Shown here: positions 8,338-11,365 of the stretch, in pieces
Position numbering within the stretch: position 1 is the stretch's first letter
Layout: each line of letters opens with the position of its first letter
DNA from: an uncultured Clostridia bacterium
GTDB lineage: Bacteria; Bacillota; Clostridia; TANB77; CAG-508
Direction: 5' to 3'
Length of the DNA: 11,365 bases
Assembly (NCBI GenBank): GCA_934122125.1
Contig: CAKOVW010000036.1
Coordinates: 1 to 11,365 of the forward strand
Program-made: the position numbers and the translations under genes
The notes under the pieces: model-generated
The model's input: the letters and a program-made list of their open reading frames with translations, nothing else
The model's database searches: none
Told to the model about the DNA's origin: nothing

Positions 8338-9015
8338 TTATTTTATTTCAAATTTGTAGCCAACGCCTCTCATTGTTTCTATATATTTGCCTTTTTTCCC
8401 TAGCTTGTGTCTTATTTTTTTTATATGACTGTCAATAGTTCTTGAATCCCCATAATAATCGTAGTTCCAAACATTATTTAGTATTTTATCTCTAGATAGT
8501 GCAATGCCTTCATTATCTACTAAATATTTTAGTAATTCATATTCGCGAAGACTCATTTCCACTTGTTTGTCATCTACTTTAACAGTTCTTCCTTCTGGAT
8601 CTATTACAATACCTCCGTAATCTTTTACTTCAGTTTTGTCGCCCATACTTCTTTTTAATATTGCCTCTACTCTTGCAACTAAAATTTTAGGGCTAAATGG
8701 TTTTGATATATACTCATCAACTCCAAGCTCAAATCCAAATAATTCGTCTTGCTCTTCACCTCTTGCTGTAAGCATTATAATTGGTATTCTTGAAGTCTGC
8801 CTTATTTGTCTAAGCACTGACCAGCCATCAAGTTTTGGCATCATTACATCTAACAATATAAGGTTAATATGGTTCTTGTTTTCCTCATATACTTGAAGTG
8901 CCTCTTCTCCATCTCCTGCTTCTAATATACTATAACCTTTTTGTGCCAAAAAGTCCTTTATCAATTTTCTCATTCTTGATTCATCATCTACTACTAAAAC
9001 AGTAATATTATTCAT
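8338..9015 (-). CDS. OmpR/PhoB-family response regulator
   Basis: 225-residue DNA-binding regulator paired with the downstream kinase. The receiver domain (1-120) has the acidic pocket D10/D11, phospho-acceptor D56 in LLDVMMPKLDG, T83 in MLTA and K105 in ISKPFSP. The winged-helix trans_reg_C domain (about 130-225) contains SLREYELLKYLV, the recognition-helix region SRTIDSHIKKIRHKLG and the closing ETMRGVGYKFE. All switch residues are present, so it should be phosphorylation-controlled. The ATG at 9015 has an AGGAGG site 8 bases upstream. It is the first gene of the unit, just after a probable promoter and beyond the terminator of the preceding gene. The paired kinase and the following ogg gene are probably co-transcribed. 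The regulon cannot be told from sequence. Confidence 0.96.
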   Translation of the reverse strand: MNNITVLVVDDESRMRKLIKDFLAQKGYSILEAGDGEEALQVYEENKNHINLILLDVMMPKLDGWSVLRQIRQTSRIPIIMLTARGEEQDELFGFELGVDEYISKPFSPKILVARVEAILKRSMGDKTEVKDYGGIVIDPEGRTVKVDDKQVEMSLREYELLKYLVDNEGIALSRDKILNNVWNYDYYGDSRTIDSHIKKIRHKLGKKGKYIETMRGVGYKFEIK

Positions 9016-9044
9016 CTGTTTTTCCTCCTAAATATTACATAACT

Positions 9045-9074
9045 ATTATACATTATACAAAGGTTTTATGTCTA
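9045..9074 (-). promoter_or_regulatory. Probable sigma-A promoter of the two-component/ogg unit
   Basis: On the minus strand TAGACA (9074-9069) and a perfect TATAAT (9050-9045) are separated by 18 bases. A second TATAAT copy lies 7 bases upstream (9057-9052) without a good -35 partner. The promoter lies between the upstream gene's terminator and the regulator's ribosome site, the expected place. No operator repeat was recognised next to it. Confidence 0.65.
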
Positions 9075-9084
9075 GATTGTGAAC

Positions 9085-9136
9085 AAAAAAAGAAAAAAAT
9101 GGAGTCTAAAATCACAATATTTTAAACTCCATTTTT
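9085..9136 (-). terminator. Intrinsic terminator after the spore photoproduct lyase-like gene
   Basis: Arms 9095-9105 and 9126-9136 pair over 11 bases (AAAAATGGAGT with its complement). After one mismatch, six more bases pair, leaving a 6-base loop. On the minus strand the stem is followed by a run of T broken by a single C (9099-9085). The stem begins 3 bases after the stop codon of the lyase-like gene. It separates that gene from the regulator promoter. There is also a short T-run on the plus-strand side, so it may work weakly in both directions. Confidence 0.88.
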
Positions 9137-9138
9137 AA

Positions 9139-10143
9139 TTATACTATATATTTAATCTCATTGTGTGGGAAGTATTTTCTCATTAAATCCCTCAAAAATA
9201 TTTCTGCTTCTTGTCTTACATCCTTGTTGTATGTGTATTTTCCTTTTCCTCTTCCTGTCATTATTTCTTGGTTATATAGGCTCATTTGCTTTGGAAACGC
9301 CTCTTGATTTATCATTCTATGCACATAACTATATGTCATAAATATTATTTCAAAAAATACATCTTTTTTTACTTGCTCTGATAAATTCTCTGCTAAATAT
9401 TGCACTAGTTCTGTATATTGCCTTTGCCAGTCCTCTACTAGAATTACAGGCGCAATTAAAATTCCTAATTTATATCCTGCATCTTTTAATTTGTTTATTG
9501 CTTTTACTCTATTTTCTAGTGGCGATGTTCCAATTTCAATTGTTCTAATTATTTCTTTAGGGTTCACACTCATTCTCACTATTACTTTTCCCTTATGGTC
9601 TAGTGGTAAAATTGGGTCTACCATGTCAAATTTAGTTGGAAATGTTAATAATCCTTTTGGATTGTCTTTAAAATTTTCAATTGTCCATACTAAATTATTT
9701 GTAATTGTATTTTCTAAGATTAAATCACTGTTACTTCCTATTTCAAAAGTCAAATTTTTATCTGCTTCATTTGCCACTTTTATTATTTTGCTTAACATCT
9801 GCTCTCTATTAACAAACAACCTTAAATATGCACATTTATTATAATTACACACTAAGTAGCAATATAGGCACATTGCTATACAACCTGACGAAGTATATGG
9901 TACTAGAAAATCTGATGTTTTATGATTTGGTACAAATTTGTGTGTTTTTCTAACTCCTATTATTAGGTTTTGCTTCATTTGTGGAAATTCACTATTTTGT
10001 TTTTTCCTCATTTCTTCTATATTGTTATGATTTTCTATTTCAATACACTGTATTCCTTTATTTCTATATCTTTGCAAAAGCTCCTTTCCAAGCTCATAGT
10101 TTTCACTATCTTTTTCGTAATAAATAGCTTTAGGCAAGAACAT
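9139..10143 (-). CDS. splB: Spore photoproduct lyase-family radical SAM protein
   Basis: Spore photoproduct lyase uses a 4Fe-4S cluster and S-adenosylmethionine to reverse the thymine dimer formed in UV-irradiated spores. The resemblance to B. subtilis SplB (recalled, not searched) runs end to end: IIGVRKTHKF (61-70); the radical SAM triad C88-x3-C92-x2-C95 with flanking Y94 and Y96; TFPTKFD (167-173); SVNP and EIGTSPLENR (203-212); and a GKGKYTYNKD tail. The residue corresponding to the SplB cysteine C141 (FEASCTSD) is serine here (FEIGSNSD, S137). Extra cysteines C99 and C104 follow the cluster motif. I chose ATG 10143 (334 residues) because AGAGGTGAT lies just upstream; an in-frame ATG at 10179 has no good site. 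The start lies in a strong hairpin. No splA is adjacent. Family is sure; lyase activity is likely but not certain. Confidence 0.87.
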   Translation of the reverse strand: MFLPKAIYYEKDSENYELGKELLQRYRNKGIQCIEIENHNNIEEMRKKQNSEFPQMKQNLIIGVRKTHKFVPNHKTSDFLVPYTSSGCIAMCLYCYLVCNYNKCAYLRLFVNREQMLSKIIKVANEADKNLTFEIGSNSDLILENTITNNLVWTIENFKDNPKGLLTFPTKFDMVDPILPLDHKGKVIVRMSVNPKEIIRTIEIGTSPLENRVKAINKLKDAGYKLGILIAPVILVEDWQRQYTELVQYLAENLSEQVKKDVFFEIIFMTYSYVHRMINQEAFPKQMSLYNQEIMTGRGKGKYTYNKDVRQEAEIFLRDLMRKYFPHNEIKYIV

Positions 10144-10175
10144 ATTTAAATCACCTCTAAATATATTCTTGCCTA
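10131..10175 (-). promoter_or_regulatory. Hairpin enclosing the start site of the lyase-like gene
   Basis: Bases 10131-10148 are complementary to 10158-10175. The single DNA mismatch (10141/10165) becomes a G-U pair in the minus-strand RNA, giving 18 continuous pairs with a 9-base loop (10149-10157). The Shine-Dalgarno core lies in the loop and the ATG start (10143-10141) inside the stem. Such a structure would hold back initiation, as in RNA thermometers or protein-controlled leaders. Alternatively it could act in DNA as an operator. Confidence 0.75.
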
Positions 10176-10228
10176 ACATTTGTTAATTTATTCTATTTCT
10201 TTTATGCATTTATTTCTTATTTTTTCTA

Positions 10229-11365
10229 TTATAAAGAAACTACAGCGCGGGCGCCTAGTTTTTGATTTAATGAAGTACCTTCAGAACACCATGGAACATA
10301 GCTACTTACATTGCCAAAAGTGCTCACACATCGCAAACCAAAATGCGAACGGCTAGAGTTTGTATTCACACATGAAGATGCAAGCCAGTATTGGCAGTTT
10401 GCAGAATCGTTTGCATTTCTAAATAATAGTTTGTATGCTTTACTTGTTGTTTCTATTCCTTTTGTTGTTCCAGAGTTACTTTCTATTAATGTATTTGGAT
10501 AATATTGATACCAAGTGCTTATTACTGTTATTGAACTTGTGTTTCCTCCCGTTCCAATTGTTCTTCCATCTGGGTGCATATATTTGTTATTGTATAATCC
10601 ATCCGTATATGTAAGGCCATTTGAAGTTGTAGTTTTACTCGATGTATATGTTATTCTATTTTGATATTCTAAGAAACTTCCAGCTCTAAATTTTTTTCCA
10701 TCTCCTGTCTTATTAGGATCATAACCTGTTACTCTATTTACATCTTCTACTTTTATACTTCTTGCATTTGTTCCATATGGTTTACACATTTCATTTAGCT
10801 TACTTACCCCTGTATTATACCCTTCTTTTCCTGATAATTCTAATGTTCCTATATCTATTGTTGACATTATTAATAGTTTTCCATTTTCTGCTCCTAGTAC
10901 TTTCCAACTTCCTGAATAACTTGATACCCCACAATCATATAAAAATTCTGTCCCTACTTCTCTTGTTATTGTACTTCCCTCTGCTTTTGGTGTTCCTGTT
11001 ACTATTGTTTTACTTTGTGTCCATGTATAGTCTTCTGGGGATATTTCTACTTTTACTGTACCTTTTATCGTTTTCCTTACATTTCCCACATTATCTGTTG
11101 ATAATATATGTAAATACCAGTTTCCTGTTGCTGTTGGTGTCATCTTTATTGTTTCTGTTTCGCTTGTAAATGTATTTGTATAGCCGCTTTCTTCTGTTCC
11201 TATTGCTGTACTTGTTTGGTTAAATATCCATTTACTTTTACTTACGTTTATTCCACTTTCATTGTCTTTTATTGTTACTGTTGCTGTCATTTCTTTGTTT
11301 ACTGTTGCTGTTGTTGTACTAAATGTTACTGTTGCTACTTGTGGAATTATATCATCTTTTACACT
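10229..11365 (-). CDS. C-terminal part of a large Ig-repeat surface protein with a DUF6273-like end domain (partial)
   Basis: The frame is open to the window edge, so the true start lies beyond 11365. The ATG at 11290 is internal, as in-frame codons upstream of it continue the same repeat. The first ~105 of 378 visible residues form a Thr/Val-rich Ig-like repeat (KDNESGINVSKSKW ... STDNVGNVRK) of the type found on Gram-positive surface proteins. After a linker comes a ~250-residue C-terminal domain containing GSWKVLGAENGKLLIMST, KEGYNTGVSKLNEMC and YWLASSCVN, ending ARAVVSL. It resembles what I know as DUF6273. There is no LPXTG or transmembrane anchor at the C-terminus, so any anchoring must lie in the missing part. 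Function is unknown; adhesion or ligand binding is plausible. No terminator was seen in the 85 bases before the lyase-like gene. Confidence 0.8.
   Translation of the reverse strand, partial: SVKDDIIPQVATVTFSTTTATVNKEMTATVTIKDNESGINVSKSKWIFNQTSTAIGTEESGYTNTFTSETETIKMTPTATGNWYLHILSTDNVGNVRKTIKGTVKVEISPEDYTWTQSKTIVTGTPKAEGSTITREVGTEFLYDCGVSSYSGSWKVLGAENGKLLIMSTIDIGTLELSGKEGYNTGVSKLNEMCKPYGTNARSIKVEDVNRVTGYDPNKTGDGKKFRAGSFLEYQNRITYTSSKTTTSNGLTYTDGLYNNKYMHPDGRTIGTGGNTSSITVISTWYQYYPNTLIESNSGTTKGIETTSKAYKLLFRNANDSANCQYWLASSCVNTNSSRSHFGLRCVSTFGNVSSYVPWCSEGTSLNQKLGARAVVSL
10232..10400 (-). other. Candidate DGR-type variable region at the 3' end of the surface gene
   Basis: From about YWLAS (Y codon at 10390) to the stop, coding-strand A drops to 30 of 120 bases (10261-10380), against 58 of 120 in 10441-10560 of the same gene (hand counts). 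G+C reaches 26 of 60 in 10321-10380. The protein here alternates conserved residues (YWLAS, FGLR, GNV, VVSL) with scattered Ser, Cys, His, Arg, Asn and Tyr. An 11-base all-G/C run (10255-10245) lies just before the stop, in the place of an IMH-like element. This fits adenine-targeted mutagenesis of a C-type-lectin-like domain, but no template repeat or reverse transcriptase is visible here. Confidence 0.45.

Noticed and set aside
10144..10179. Upstream ATG for the photoproduct-lyase-like gene
   Set aside because: There is no good ribosome site before 10179, whereas AGAGGTGAT is well placed before 10143. It is kept only as an alternative because the hairpin could make it matter.
10762..11169. 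Open frame of 135 codons on the plus strand, Leu/Tyr-rich and membrane-like
   Set aside because: It is the antisense of the A- and Thr/Val-rich surface gene; the composition alone creates Leu-rich antisense frames, and it has no ribosome site or recognisable family.
10229..11365. A complete DGR cassette or CRISPR array in the window
   Set aside because: No reverse transcriptase motif, template repeat, or regularly spaced direct repeats were found; only the target-like 3' end is present.

Overview
This window looks like chromosomal DNA from a low-GC, Gram-positive bacterium of the Clostridia type. The evidence is the very AT-rich sequence, strong AGGAGG-type ribosome binding sites, TTG and GTG starts, AddB rather than RecBCD, and a spore-photoproduct-lyase family gene. 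Species cannot be named from the sequence. All nine supported genes lie on the minus strand, so transcription runs from high to low coordinates.

Right end (11365 to 10229): the 3' part of a large surface-type protein, open at the window edge. It has an Ig-like repeat and then a C-terminal domain ending in a YWLAS...VVSL segment. The last ~160 coding bases have a base composition unlike the rest of the gene, and an 11-base all-G/C run lies just before the stop. This resembles the variable region of a diversity-generating retroelement (DGR) target. No reverse transcriptase or template repeat is in the window, so this remains an inference.

Next (10143 to 9139) is a radical-SAM protein of the spore photoproduct lyase family. 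Its start codon is buried in an 18-bp hairpin with the Shine-Dalgarno in the loop, and the family's C141-type cysteine is replaced by serine. A good intrinsic terminator follows (9136-9085).

A second unit starts from a promoter at about 9074-9045: an OmpR-type response regulator, its membrane histidine kinase, then an 8-oxoguanine DNA glycosylase (Ogg). After a 124-bp imperfect palindrome (5921-5798) comes addB (helicase-nuclease subunit), then pgeF (peptidoglycan editing factor), then an S66-family LD-carboxypeptidase translationally coupled to pgeF. A family-4 uracil-DNA glycosylase with its own sigma-A promoter closes the window. Bases 1-37 are AT-rich downstream DNA with nothing I can identify.

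The theme is DNA repair (photolesion, 8-oxoG, uracil and double-strand-break processing) interleaved with cell-wall upkeep and a signalling pair. Four genes for three or four different repair pathways occur in 10 kb. AddB's usual partner AddA is not next to it here. No intergenic stretch exceeds 300 bases.
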